Assembly: GCA_003260075.1 (NCBI GenBank)
Contig: QLIY01000362.1
Coordinates: 1-64,000, forward strand
Source of the DNA: Phallusia mammillata
Lineage: Eukaryota; Chordata; Ascidiacea; Phlebobranchia; Ascidiidae
Reading direction: 5' to 3'
DNA: 64,000 nt
Numbering within the stretch: the first letter of the stretch is position 1; the number at the start of each line of letters is the position of its first letter. This document shows positions 1 to 11,700 of the stretch, one piece after another. A program made the translations under genes and the position numbers. Under the pieces are notes generated by a model. The model was not told where the DNA came from. It saw nothing but the letters and a program-made list of their open reading frames with translations, and made no database searches.

Positions 1-1365
1 TTATTGCAGCCCAATCATGCTTTCATAATAATAATATTCGCAAATTTCGATGTCTGTAGCTTAAACCTCCTACTTTCCACTATTCCTACCCTTACAACAT
101 CAGCACTTTTCTCGCTGTAAACTAACATGTGTTGTCTAGGCCTTGCCCTGACTAACCTTCCCTACACCATTATTTTTCATCTGTCTGATATATGTTCATA
201 AGTATAACCTTATAAGATTAACGATAAAACGGACTATAGCGTAGATGGCCTAGAAGTTTAACCCGACTAAACCATCACAAGATTATTGAGTTTTCTGCCT
301 TTAATGTATTCAGCCCAATCCATATAATACCATAAGCTGGAAGTGGTGACGATTACAAAACGGAGTCTGGTAACGTTTTCATGTTTAGTTAAATTAATTT
401 CCTATTTCCGTTTTATTTGCGGGAATTAGACCCGGACCAGAGTCGCTTTGTTATACCAATCCACTACTCGTTTGCAATTCCTTTATTGGCTTAAAACGAC
501 CGCATCGAAAACTTATTTACTTCACCATCCACCCTAACGCAACGTTTCAAAAACATAAATTTGTTTCTCCCACAAACAGTAACTGACGTTTTGTACATGA
601 CAAAGTTTCTCCTCCTCGTGTATACGTGCGCAAGTGGTGGGCGATATTGGTGAGTGATACAGATGTGAAAACCTAAGATTCGGACTCTAGGCGTTCGAAA
701 GTTGAAACAAAAAGTGGTACACCAGAAAAAACTAACAGGAATTCGTACTCGGGTTGCGTTTCTGGTTTAAACCGATGAAGAAAAGTTTTAACTTGTCAGA
801 ACGAAAATCATTGATGTATCAGTATAATTTGGACGAACTGCGTACTTTACCCCTGGAGTGCACAACAAATCATTAAAATTTCACACTTGGGAATGTGAAA
901 TTTAAAAATACCAAAAAAATCGGCTTGATTGCTGCTCCCATTTAAAATCTCACACTTTAAAAGTGCAAAAAAAAAACTTAATTGCCATTCCCACATAAAG
1001 CTGGTATGCATGTACTTCAATTCTGGTGTTTTTATTTAAGAAATCATAACAGGAACATTACATCATCATAATAAACATCAACACAAATATCATATGTCAG
1101 AATTAAATATCATTTTTTCTATCACAAGGACTGATGTGGTAAAAAGTTACCAAAGGTGAATAATAACAAAGAAACAGAGTTTGATGAGTTTCCTTCTGCC
1201 CAGTAGGAACAGTAGGAGCACACAGGTTCAACCGAAAGTATTGTACTTTAAACTGTTATAAACATATTCCCATTTGATGCTTAAAAACATCCACAAGACA
1301 CAAATGTCCCCTACTGGAATTGAATCCCTCATAGCTCTGCCACCTTCGATTGTTGTAAGATATTT
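1..1365. other. Left-flank intergenic stretch and 3' side of the C11orf98-like gene
   Basis: No coding exon can be supported here. A short hairpin-capable palindrome lies at about 877-903 (AAATTTCACA and its complement around an 8-nt loop), with a related T/A-rich copy just downstream. A minus-strand AATAAA (TTTATT on the plus strand, about 1031-1036) is a plausible poly(A) signal for the gene that starts at 2167. The rest is AT-rich sequence in which I see nothing. Confidence 0.4.
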
Positions 1366-2167
1366 TCAACTGCAGTCCATCTCTGATGACTTTTTCTTTT
1401 TTTGTTTTTGTTTCTTTGATGTTGAAGGAGTAACTGGAAATAAACAGCAGATTGTACTTTAGTAAATCTTTTCTTATTAATGAAATCCGCTTTCCAAGTA
1501 AAGCAACAATTCAGGGTCATTAAAATCAAATCAAGAAAATTAAGTGTGAAAACCACTAAATCGGTCGCTGTGTTTTATTTGTTTTACGAAAACAAATGCA
1601 TTTTTCAGGTTGTACTTAAGATTTTTGACCAGTGTTTTTTTAAGTTTATCACTACAGCTTCATTATCTGAATGTTAACAATAAAGAGTAACAATAAAACA
1701 AATAAAAGACCAATTTTGAATACCCTGGCAGCAGTTTACACAACAGTAAATGTTTGTCACCTTCCATTTGAAGTTTTTCCGATTCAACTCGGCGAAGTTG
1801 CTTTAAAATCTTTCGCTTTTTTTTACCCGACAAAGTTATATTGGCTCGCGATGAAGTCCTGCAAAAAAACATGAAAACATATGCTGACCATGCACCAGGT
1901 TTATGTGAATAACGTTTTTGTCAATTAAAACCCACATGCGTTTTTTCAGAATACCCTTAGGAACCAATTCCGCATCAGGTATTGCCCCTTCTCTCTTTGG
2001 AAGATTCTTTTTTCTTCTCTGTTTCTGAACGCGCCTTAGTTTGGAAAAGTTCTTGTATAAAGCCTAAACACAACATTTCACATTAAAATCCTTGCTCATA
2101 ATGTTAGTTAAAGATATATCTTTTTAACAGTTACCTTCTTTGGTCTGTTTATTGTAGTGGCAACCAT
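1366..2167 (-). CDS. C11orf98: C11orf98-like small basic nucleolar-type protein
   Basis: This is a four-exon gene on the minus strand: 2167-2135, 2063-1936, 1858-1761 and 1433-1366, closing in frame to 108 aa. Exon 3 encodes the segment SSRANITLSGKKKRK, followed by ILKQLRRVESEKLQMEG, which closely resembles the most conserved core of vertebrate C11orf98. The N-terminus (INRPKK, then a basic KLRRVQKQRRKKNL stretch) and the lysine-rich tail ending in SEMDCS also fit in order and length; the human protein is about 123 aa. All introns are GT-AG. Family members are small, very basic proteins thought to be nucleolar; no enzymatic domain is known. The call rests on recalled similarity, not a search, but the motif is distinctive. 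The ATG follows directly from the exon phases. Confidence 0.85.
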
Positions 2168-3407
2168 ATTGCAGGAAGATTTGATTATACAATCCTGACA
2201 ATTGCAAACAACAGGAAAATGTGATTTTTGTAATTGTAGTTATTTAACACTGTTCGGATAAGAGTTTCGACAATAATTGTGACTGGCTATTGGCTGCAGA
2301 TAAATGTGCACAATTGTAACTTAAAACAAATCAACTTTCCATTAATTAAACGGTTGTATTACGAAAACTAAAGCGGGTAATGGCTAATGGGTATTTAAAA
2401 AAATATGCGAACTTGCATTTTGCGTGACACGTGAAATTTTATCCAAACCACTTGAGGTACAACAATCCTCGACTGCACAGAAAGTTTTTTTCATTTGGCA
2501 GCTCTACCTATGAATCCGAACATTACACCGTTTGTTTTAACATTTGTTTCATGTTAACTGCATGAATATCTTTTGTCAAATCAATTTGCATTTTTCAGGG
2601 TTGTAGTGTGCAAAACATGTGTTGCTACAGTTTCAATTTTGATTCACTGACTGCTTAATTAGTAGCCCGTAACGGATCACGTGAGTCACATGACTTACAG
2701 GTAAACATTGTAAATATTTGCGAATCTTATTCTTTGCCGTTTATTGCTAAGTTGCGCTGCAACAAACTCTTTCTCTTCACTCTCGTGTCAACTAACTGTC
2801 AATGTTTGAAAGGTAGCAAAGTATTCGGGCACTTGTGAAGTTGATAGGTTCCAACCGGGATGGCACGAAAATCGTTAATCACGAATTCGGTATGTAAGAT
2901 GTGTTAAATGCGTGGTGACTTCTGTTACAGTGAAAATCGTGCGTAGCATAGATGAAAGTTCGTGCGCAAAGTTCTGGTTTGCAGCTACAGAAAGCGCGGG
3001 CAGTCACTGAATGTTACTGTGTTTTTGAGTTGAGAAGGATTTAAGTTTGCATTAAACCTCACTCGCTCGACCTAAGATCTCATCAGTGCAGCTGGTGACA
3101 AGAGATAGGCCGTATTGGCTGGTGTAGCCAGTTAACATTCACTCTAACGGCACTCCAGTTTGTTGGGAGTAACAGGCTAAAAACATGCCTCCCCTATACC
3201 GTGCGATGCCGCAAGTCCAAAACTAGGCATAAGCCACAGAGGAAACTGGCTCATAATGGCGAAGGAACTGTTTGGGAACCTAAGTGAGGTCGGCTCAGTG
3301 TCACAGTATCAATGTAAAACATATCAAGCCAAACTATCAGTGAATTTGACATCTGTCTCTATTCGTTGCAAACCGTTCGCAGGTTGTTCTAGTAGTTGTG
3401 GTGAAAT
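2168..3407. promoter_or_regulatory. Intergenic region between C11orf98-like and PLAC8-like genes, with a dispersed repeat fragment
   Basis: The region holds the divergent 5' ends of the minus-strand C11orf98-like gene and the plus-strand PLAC8-like gene. Around 3079-3125 is a fragment starting TCTCATCAGTGCAGCTGGTG that recurs near 32488-32530 and, in degraded form, near 46434. This suggests a dispersed repeat. A possible splice acceptor (TTCGCAG) at about 3381, 27 nt upstream of the PLAC8 start, could mark a 5' leader junction. No coding exon could be supported. Confidence 0.4.
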
Positions 3408-4042
3408 ATGTCCAACAAGTACGACTTATTGCGTGATGATGATAGGCCGGGTGGATACACTGGTCCGGTCAACACAAACCAACCCACAGGATTCGGAACA
3501 ACAACAACTGTGATTGTGACGCAACCAACAGGCAGCGGAAGACAATGGACTTCTGGAGTGTGTGATTGTTGTTCTGATTTTGACACATGTAAGTAGAAAC
3601 AATGCATAGTGTTACCGACAACAAGACTGATACGTGACAACACTATGGTAAACTATAATGTATTTTCTGCACGTCAGGTGTTTGCGGGTATTTTTGTGGG
3701 CTGTGCCAGGCTTGTGCTCTCGCCAAGAAACTGGAGGAAAGCGGGATGGTTGCTCTGTGCGGCTCAAACGGCCTCGTTGCGCTGAGGACCAAGTATCGAA
3801 CAAAACATGGAATCCATGTGAGTACCCATCTAATGGCCATAACACACTACGCTTGGGCCAAGCATGCCCAAAATTCTTCGTCTAACCCACTAGGTGTCGG
3901 TGTTGAGCTGTGGTTATTGTTGCAGGGAACGATGATGAACGACATTTGCTTGTCAACTTTTTGCTTCTCATGCGCGCAATGTCAGTTGGCACGAGATATG
4001 AAAGCTGAGATGTATCCGAAGACTTGCTGCGGGGTCTGTTAG
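3408..4042 (+). CDS. PLAC8-family cysteine-rich protein, copy 1
   Basis: Three exons, 3408-3588, 3678-3817 and 3926-4042, give 145 aa. The N-terminal ~45 residues are Thr/Gln/Pro-rich. The PLAC8 core then runs from GRQWTSGVCDCCSDFDTC through CGYFCGLCQACALAKKL and FCFSCAQCQLARDM to the C-terminal TCCGVC. Cys-rich clusters flanking hydrophobic stretches and the Q-x-x-W-x-x-x-x-C-D-C start are hallmarks of the PLAC8/Cornifelin/FCR family. Members include placenta-specific 8, cornifelin and the plant cell-number/cadmium-resistance proteins; they are usually small and membrane-associated. The exact function of this copy is unknown. It is the upstream member of a tandem pair with the gene at 4828 and shares its intron positions and phases (1, then 0). 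Confidence 0.9.
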
Positions 4043-4827
4043 AATTTTCATCGATTCCTCGTTCTATAGCGATTCTTGTTTATCTTGACCTAATCTTTGC
4101 CATTTTTGCCTTTTCAAGCATTTGCAATAACAACCCAGTTAACATGTGCCAGATGGTTATGTGTTTGTACGCAGTATCGCAGAAAATCCAACCTTTGTTT
4201 AAATGGGTTGAATTTTCCATTTCTATTTAATCCCCGATGGAAAAATGTCATTTCGTTTCAATTTGTGGCTCAAATGTAAAAATTTATTGATTTGAATTGT
4301 TCCAAAAAATCTGTAACATATGTACATGCAGATATCTATTGGGACACGACAAAGTATATTTCAACCAAACGTTTCGGTGAAACCTGTTTTGTTTTCATAT
4401 CGCCCATGTGTTACGATGATTGACAGTTGTTTCTCCACAGCGGTGACGCAAAAATATCGACCTTTAACGGTTCGGTCAATGTCACTTATAGTCCATCAAG
4501 CTATTTGTCAGCGAGTGCAAGAAAAAAGGAAAACATTAACAATCGATAAACGCGCGGGAATCGATAATCTGAAGGTCGATTGAAGGACAAAAATGTTGTG
4601 ATGCATACAGACCAATGTAGTATAGAGATAGAGATCGCGTTATGTCAAAATGAGGTTATGAAGTAAAATAAGAACAGGCTGACTGACCGAGCTTATTAAT
4701 ATCATGCATTATCTGCAGTGCAGTGGAAAATCAGCCGCGTAAATTTAGCTGGAATTGTAAGATTAACAAGTACACAGTTGTGTGATTTAAGCGGAGTGAC
4801 GATCCACATTTTTTCGACGTTATCACA

Positions 4828-5375
4828 ATGAATCAAGTATTTGGTCACTCAAGCATGACGGGCGATCACGTGATTGAACTACCTGTAGTAAACCACGTGA
4901 CTGAAATACCAGAAACGTCAACAAACACAGTGATTGTGACGCAACCAAGGAGCGGGGACAGACAATGGAGTTCAGGAATATGCGATTGTTTATCCAATTT
5001 TGAAATGTGTGAGTTGCGTTTAATCAGTTCGAACATTTGCTGCTTTTACTAATTCATCGTAATTTCAGGTCTTTATACGATTTACTGCGGCATTTGCCTT
5101 CATTGCGCTGTTGCTATGAAACTAGATGAAAGCGGATGCTCGGGAGCTTGTTTATCCGGACAAGTAGCTCTCCGGACAAAATACCGTCTCAGACACAAAA
5201 TAAGAGTGAGTTGTGAATTAAGTTTCGCATTCAAACGTTGAAACAAATTAAATTGCAGGGAAATATACTGGATGACATGTGCGTAGTGACTTGGTGCAAT
5301 GGATGCGCGCTGGGTCAGATATTGAGGGACATGGAAAAGGGAATGTACCCGAGGACATGTTGCGGTGTTTGGTGA
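4828..5375 (+). CDS. PLAC8-family cysteine-rich protein, copy 2
   Basis: Three exons, 4828-5008, 5069-5205 and 5259-5375, give 144 aa. The core runs from RQWSSGICDCLSNFEMC through YCGICLHCAVAMKLDESG and a ValAlaLeuArgThrLysTyrArg block to MYPRTCCGVW. Exons 1 and 3 have exactly the same lengths as in the upstream copy (181 and 117 nt); exon 2 is one codon shorter. This proves a tandem duplication. Differences include loss of the first Cys of the second pair (CDCL against CDCC) and replacement of the final Cys by Trp. An AATAAA about 110 nt after the stop (about 5489) is a likely poly(A) signal. Confidence 0.9.
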
Positions 5376-5733
5376 CGTTTGCATCGTGGGTGGTTTCCAT
5401 GGCGACGAAACAACAACATTTTGATGGAATCCCGTGTTTATTTTGCACAAAAAATTACTTGTTTGCACAACAAGCCGAACAAATCGACAATAAAGCGGAT
5501 AATATGACTGTTGGGCGAAAACAGACAGACGACAAAAAGTTTTCGATTACAATTTTAACTATAAGGCATAAGAATATCGCAATGTTTCGACGTAATAACG
5601 TTTCAACCACGGTTTGCAAATTGCTCATTACTGGTGAGAAACAATACAACTATCCACCCCCTGTAAGTGCAATCAATTAATCTCAACAGCGGCACCCAGT
5701 GCTCATCATAAACCTGTGTGACATCACAAGCAG
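5376..5733. other. Convergent 3' intergenic spacer between PLAC8 copy 2 and mannosidase II
   Basis: This 358-bp spacer lies between two convergent genes. It contains the AATAAA at about 5489 for the PLAC8 copy. A long plus-strand open frame across it continues from the last PLAC8 exon in another frame and shows no family similarity, so I do not call it. Confidence 0.5.
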
Positions 5734-8700
5734 TTACGTCATCTTTAGTTTGTAAGCTTTGATGTCCATTGTTTTTAAGTTGAGTTTTTCATTCCTTGTA
5801 ATTGATTTGCATTGATGTTGCAACGATAGTGACGTTTCACAAACGCTCTGTGACGTAAAGAATGACTCCATTGTGAGGTTGTTGTCACGCGGTGTGGCGC
5901 ACTTTGCCTGAAAATATTTTCCTGAATCCAAATCACACTCATATCCCACGCGATGGAGCAAGAGAGCAGTTTCATCTGAGGGCAAAGGTCGTGTGACGTC
6001 ATGCATAGTACGTAGGTTGAGGAGGAACACGTCACAGGGTAATGACGTCAGTGGCACGTGAGTGGATTGCAAGTTCCTTACGTCAGCAGATGACGTCATA
6101 GACCGCACGGGGTGTAGCAGTTGCCATGACAACATGTGCGCAGCCATCGACGGGTAACTCAGTTTCGCGTCATTCTTTGTGACGTCATGCTTGTCCCATT
6201 GTTCGATCATAATCACAAATGATTCTGGAGTAGGAACATTGTCTGTTACACCTTGACCCAATCCTCTGTTGTCATCCTGCATCAATCTTCGATCCATTAT
6301 AACTTCAAGTTGACCTGATCGTAGTGATGCGACACCTAGTGGCTGTCCAGTGAGAAGAGTTAATCTGCATAAAATAAACATTTTAAACAAATATCGTCAA
6401 ATATTTTAAACAAATATCGTCAAACTTATTATGTTAATGATCTGATATTGTTCAGTGTAATCACTCTCAGTCCATATTATATTGGGATATTTGTTAATCA
6501 ACAAAGTGCTCGGTGCTCGGCCGAGCACGCTCGGTGCATTGTGACGTCACAAAAATTCCCAATTCCACGCTAGTTTTGTAGGTTCCCAAGGCTGCTTACG
6601 TCACCAGCGGTGTATTAATCTGTACAGGCTGCAGTAGTACACGTTTTTCCACCATTCTAACGCATTTAAAAAACGGCCTTTTTTGGTCTTGGATACCCTT
6701 TTCGAACACTAGTTTCGTATGTTAGCAGGCCATGAATACGCAAATTTAATGCACCGAGTATCAAAAACAGCGATGCTCGGTATCGAGCATTCAGGTACTG
6801 GCTCGGCTCTTATTATTTACCTTGTCTTCCCATCCTGTATGAAAGCCATAGCCGGCATCGGATAGAAGTTTGCCTGTATTGGAAGTTTGCTGTAAGTTGT
6901 GCGAGCCTGAGTCTGGAATCCATTCAAATCAGAATAAAACCGAGAATCTGACGTAATGTCTGACGTCACACGCATCGCTATCTCCTTGTTGTCGTAACCG
7001 GATCTGACGTCAACGGTATTGATGACGTGTAAACCAAGATGTTGCGGTCCTCTGCCATCCCCAGCGTAAACAGTCAACCTTTGTTGCGTAACAAGCGTTT
7101 AATTGTTAGAAAACATTCTATACCACAATGAGCATTGTCAAAACATCACAAACCTGTGCATGACGTTTGGCAGCAGGACTTGAACCTCGGACATGATTGG
7201 TCCGCTGATGTGACGTATAAGTGGGCGGTGGTCAGCGGACACGTGGGGCGTGGCATCACCGGCTGGAAGGAACAGATAAGCACCGCTCTTGTCTTTCGAC
7301 ATTCTCGATGTGTAGCTGACGAAATTCAGGTTGGCCTGGAAATACACGTGGTTTGGTTTGAAGTTGGAAACAACATGTTAGGTGGGAAGTAGGTTTAGTT
7401 TGTCAGTAATACGAACAAAGTGGATTTTACATTCATTTTTTGAGAATGACACAAGTTGCTGATGAACGTCACGTTTTATAAAACTGTGAATTATGTGCCA
7501 ATGGACAAGTTAGTCTTTGAAAAAGTTGCATTTTGTAAACTTGGCGAAGTTGGGTTTTGTATCTTATTAAAATATTTCTTACTTTTGTCTTGATTCCATT
7601 TTGTTTGTTGGCAACAGATTGCAAATATCCACTTTGTGATGAAACAGTTGCAATTATGTGTCCATTGTCCAGATGAATATCTCCTACTTGACCAGGTTTG
7701 ATGGTGAAAATGTCATGTGACTTAACCTCGCTCCCTGGTTGGTTAAAAATTTCCACTTTGGAGGGTGTGTTGTGGGCGGAGTCAGATATAGTTCTAAAAA
7801 TGTGAATAAAAAGAGACTATTTACCGATTACAGGAGTTGATAACCTTAAACTAGATGAGTTAGTAAATAAAAATAATAATAAAACTGTAGTAACATAAAC
7901 AAACTACAAGTAGTTACCAGAACAACAAAGTTATTAAACATTAATAGTTTTTTAGGAACACTATGCACGGACTTGAAAAGTAGTTTAATCATAAACATTA
8001 CTGCCAAGGTAGTGGTGTATATAGAATACATTGTGTAACGTTTCGACAATCTCTGTTGTCATCATCAGTACAAAACATGTACTGATGATGACAACAGAGA
8101 TTGTCGAAACGTCTCACGATGTATTCTATATACACCACTACCTTGGCAGTAATGTTTATGATTAAATTAATAGTTTTGAAATTCACATCTGCGAAATAAA
8201 CTTTACCTTATCTTGTATGTAGTGAGACCGAGGGGTGGAATAACAGCGTTGAAGTAAAGTTCAAACTTATTTGGGGCTGGATTCGACTGCGACGACCACA
8301 CAATGCTAGTTTGTGAAGGTATGACATCACCAGTTGATGATGTCACTTCTACTTCTGAAGATGAAACTATTAATCTGACCACACCTGAAAATGTAAACAA
8401 ACATAAGTTACCAATGTATGTGAAAGTTGACAATTTTCAGGACTGGAGTTAAAAATGTTGTCGCAATAGAATATGCTAGGGATCATTTTTTCCCTTCACA
8501 CAACTTTACTGCTTACCAGATCTTTCATATGCGAGAGAGTTGTAAAGTACGACTGGAACAAACTTCTGTGATTCAGGAATATTTATGACATTCGGACTCG
8601 GAGGTGAACTTTGTTGACTGTAAACTTCATCAAATTCAAATAAGTTGAAGTTTTCATCGTATTTCGAAACATCTCGCAGCAAAAGAATTTCTGCACTTTT

Positions 8701-11700
8701 CACTATAACCTAAAATGCACAAAACTTTAAGTTTGTGGGCAAACAAGATTTCTAGATAAACTGCATGAAGTTTGTGTTATGCTTGGCAGCAACAGTTGAA
8801 ATAAATGAGACTTGGTCATAAAAAGTTCTTTTTTGGTGAAGCAAGCAATTTTATTCATAAGATTCCAATTGGGTAAGTTTTTTTTCTGTGTCATAATTGG
8901 GTTAAATTTGGATACTAAGCCCGACAAACAACCTGCACAACCTTTCTACCTGCTAGTTACCTTTTTGCAATCCATCAAACTTCTCATCAGTCTCGTCCCG
9001 TAATCAACAACAACAACATCTTTGGCAGTTCCCGTTATTCCGTCGTGATGTTGAAATAAACCAAGATTTCGTCGAGCGTGGATTAAAAGTCTGTGAAAAT
9101 GTCAGGTTCAGTTGTTATCTGGATTGTTCAAATAAATTGTAGCTTTACTCACGGATAAAGTGATTCGGAAAACTTTTTAGTTTCACCTGCCTTTTTGGCC
9201 ACTGGAAGTGCTAAAGAGAATATCACCTCTGCCGCCCTCAAGTGAGCAGCTAAAACTCGATCCTGCAAAAAAATGTAAAAGGCGTTTACTAATTGTAAAA
9301 GTTAATTTGTCCAAAATATGGACAAACTGTTTTCAAAATCAGCACACATGTAGGAACCTTAACTGGTTGTAATATCTTGCTGGTCAGTGTTTATTAGATA
9401 TTTTCACAAAGTAAGCACCTGCATTTTATGGTAAGGCCTTGACGTGTAGTAGCCGCTCCAATAATGATCTTCACGATCGGCATAAGTAAAGAAATCACCA
9501 GTAAGTGCTGGAAGTCTGTAATGCACAGTGTATTGATTATTATAATTTGTGTAATGATAAAACCATAAAATCACTCCATAACCAAAACTTATCAGACATT
9601 AAGTTTATCACTGCTACTGAGGATAGTGAGCATTACATCTTCTGTTTTACTCACTTATTTTCACCACCAATTTCAGTCTTCATGGCATCAAAATATTCAG
9701 ACAAAGTTCCAAACTGCAGTTTTGCATTCAGTTCAGGGTGTGAATTCACATACGAGAATATTTTGTTGTAGTTGTTGAACTGAGCGTCTGCTTCAGCTTT
9801 CTGTGATGAAACAACACAGTATAATAAGCTACAAAATATTGCTGCCAGGCAAAATATCAATTTGCCAGAAGAGCTCTATATACTTAATAAGCTACAAACT
9901 ATAGCAGGAAAATATCAACACTATCAATGTGCACAACAAAAACAGGTAACTATGTGCAGAGAAAAATGTTGAAAAAAATGTAATTTAGTAAATCTGTTGT
10001 CATCGTCAGTGCAGGTTGTACCGAGATTGTTGAAACGTCTGTATTCTATATACACCAGTACTTTGGTAGTAATGTTTATGATTTAAATAACCCAGTAAAT
10101 TTGCTAGTTTCAAGATTATGTAACAAAAATATTGAGAGTGTCAAACCTGGGTGTATCTGAAATCATCACCAAGTATTACAAGCAAAGTGTTTGTCCGAAA
10201 CAACTTTGATTTCTTGCGATACTGGTCAAGAAGCATTTTTGATCTCGCCTCGACATTGTGATTTTCGATGGCCACTGGAGGGACTCGCCATGGGCAGGTC
10301 AGTCTGAAACCCGGCAATCTTGCAAAGTCAAACTAAAAGCAAAAGGATAATAAACATTAGGGCATTTCTTATTTAAGCAAAGCACAGTTGATGTGAAACT
10401 TTGAACGACACTCTATTCAGTCAAAATATCAAAACATGACAGAAGTTATAGGTAGGTCGGAACAGTGTGCACTGTCTGCAGCTTATCATTTATTGGCTTC
10501 ATGCTTTTATATGACATTGCCAACTTCCTGTTTCCATACCGACAAGAACAACAAACAACACAGCAATATTTTTACCTGACAACAAATCTTTGGGTCTGGT
10601 CCACATGTGTGGGGAACATCATACGAGTAGAATGGCATCATGTGGCATGTCATGTCAGTGTGGGTGTCACTGTCCCATGCTTGCCGCCACCTGACCATAA
10701 AATATGAATCAAACAGAAGCAAAAACAAATAACTAGGATGTGAAAATATATGCTAAATAATGAACAGCAAGCTATATTAACGTCAACCTCGGACTCTAAA
10801 ACTTTTTAAATGAACAAACTTATTTCAAAAACAAACAGCAAACAAACCTCAAAATCAATGCTTTTAACTTGAATTATATGTTTCCATAGCAAAAACTTTA
10901 CCTAAATTCTAAAGACTGTTGTTTGGCCAGTTGTTTCTTAACAGCGTAATGAGTTCGTTGAATCAACATGTTTTCAAACTTCATCTTTTTGAGAATGTAC
11001 GTCATTGTAGGAGAGTGGCCAAATGGGTCGATTGCCCAACCACTGCGAGGTATAACACCAAATGTCCTGTACAACCAGTCATTGCCTGGAAAACACCATT
11101 TCACAATAAAGATCTATTTTTGCACAAAAAACAAGCTTGTCGATTTGAAATTAGGTTTTCACTTTCAAAAGTTTTTGTGTCAATGTATAACATTTAAAGC
11201 AAAAAATAAATTGAAAAATTTTCACTTTTTCACTGAACAGAATTTAGCATGAATTTTCCAACACTTAGCATACCTTCAATCATTTGGTCAATCATTTCAG
11301 AATAATGTGTGTTTGCCTCATCGTTCATCACCCAACCTCCAGTCACTATTTCAAGTTGTCCGTTATTTACAAGTTTTTTTGCATTTTCCTTTCGTTGAGG
11401 AGTTGCGATGTCCCACCACATCGATAAGTACGACATTTCAGCCCAGATAAATCGTCTAAAGGGAGAACAAAAATGATTGAGAACATTAGGCATGTTTTAA
11501 TACACATTTGATGACAGTCACATAAAACTTGTTACCTATTTGAATCTTCCATTAGTGAATCAACAACAGTGTTTAAGATGTGCTGAGTTTGATCATAGAA
11601 ATATTTGTCGAGAGTTTTTATCCACCCAGGATCATTATGAGAATGAGGCACCACAAACACTAAAGTGGACAAAACACAATAAATTATTGGCATTAATCTT

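Noticed and set aside
5279..5680. 133-codon plus-strand open frame
   Set aside because: It overlaps PLAC8 copy 2 exon 3 in another frame and runs into the 3' flank; no family similarity.
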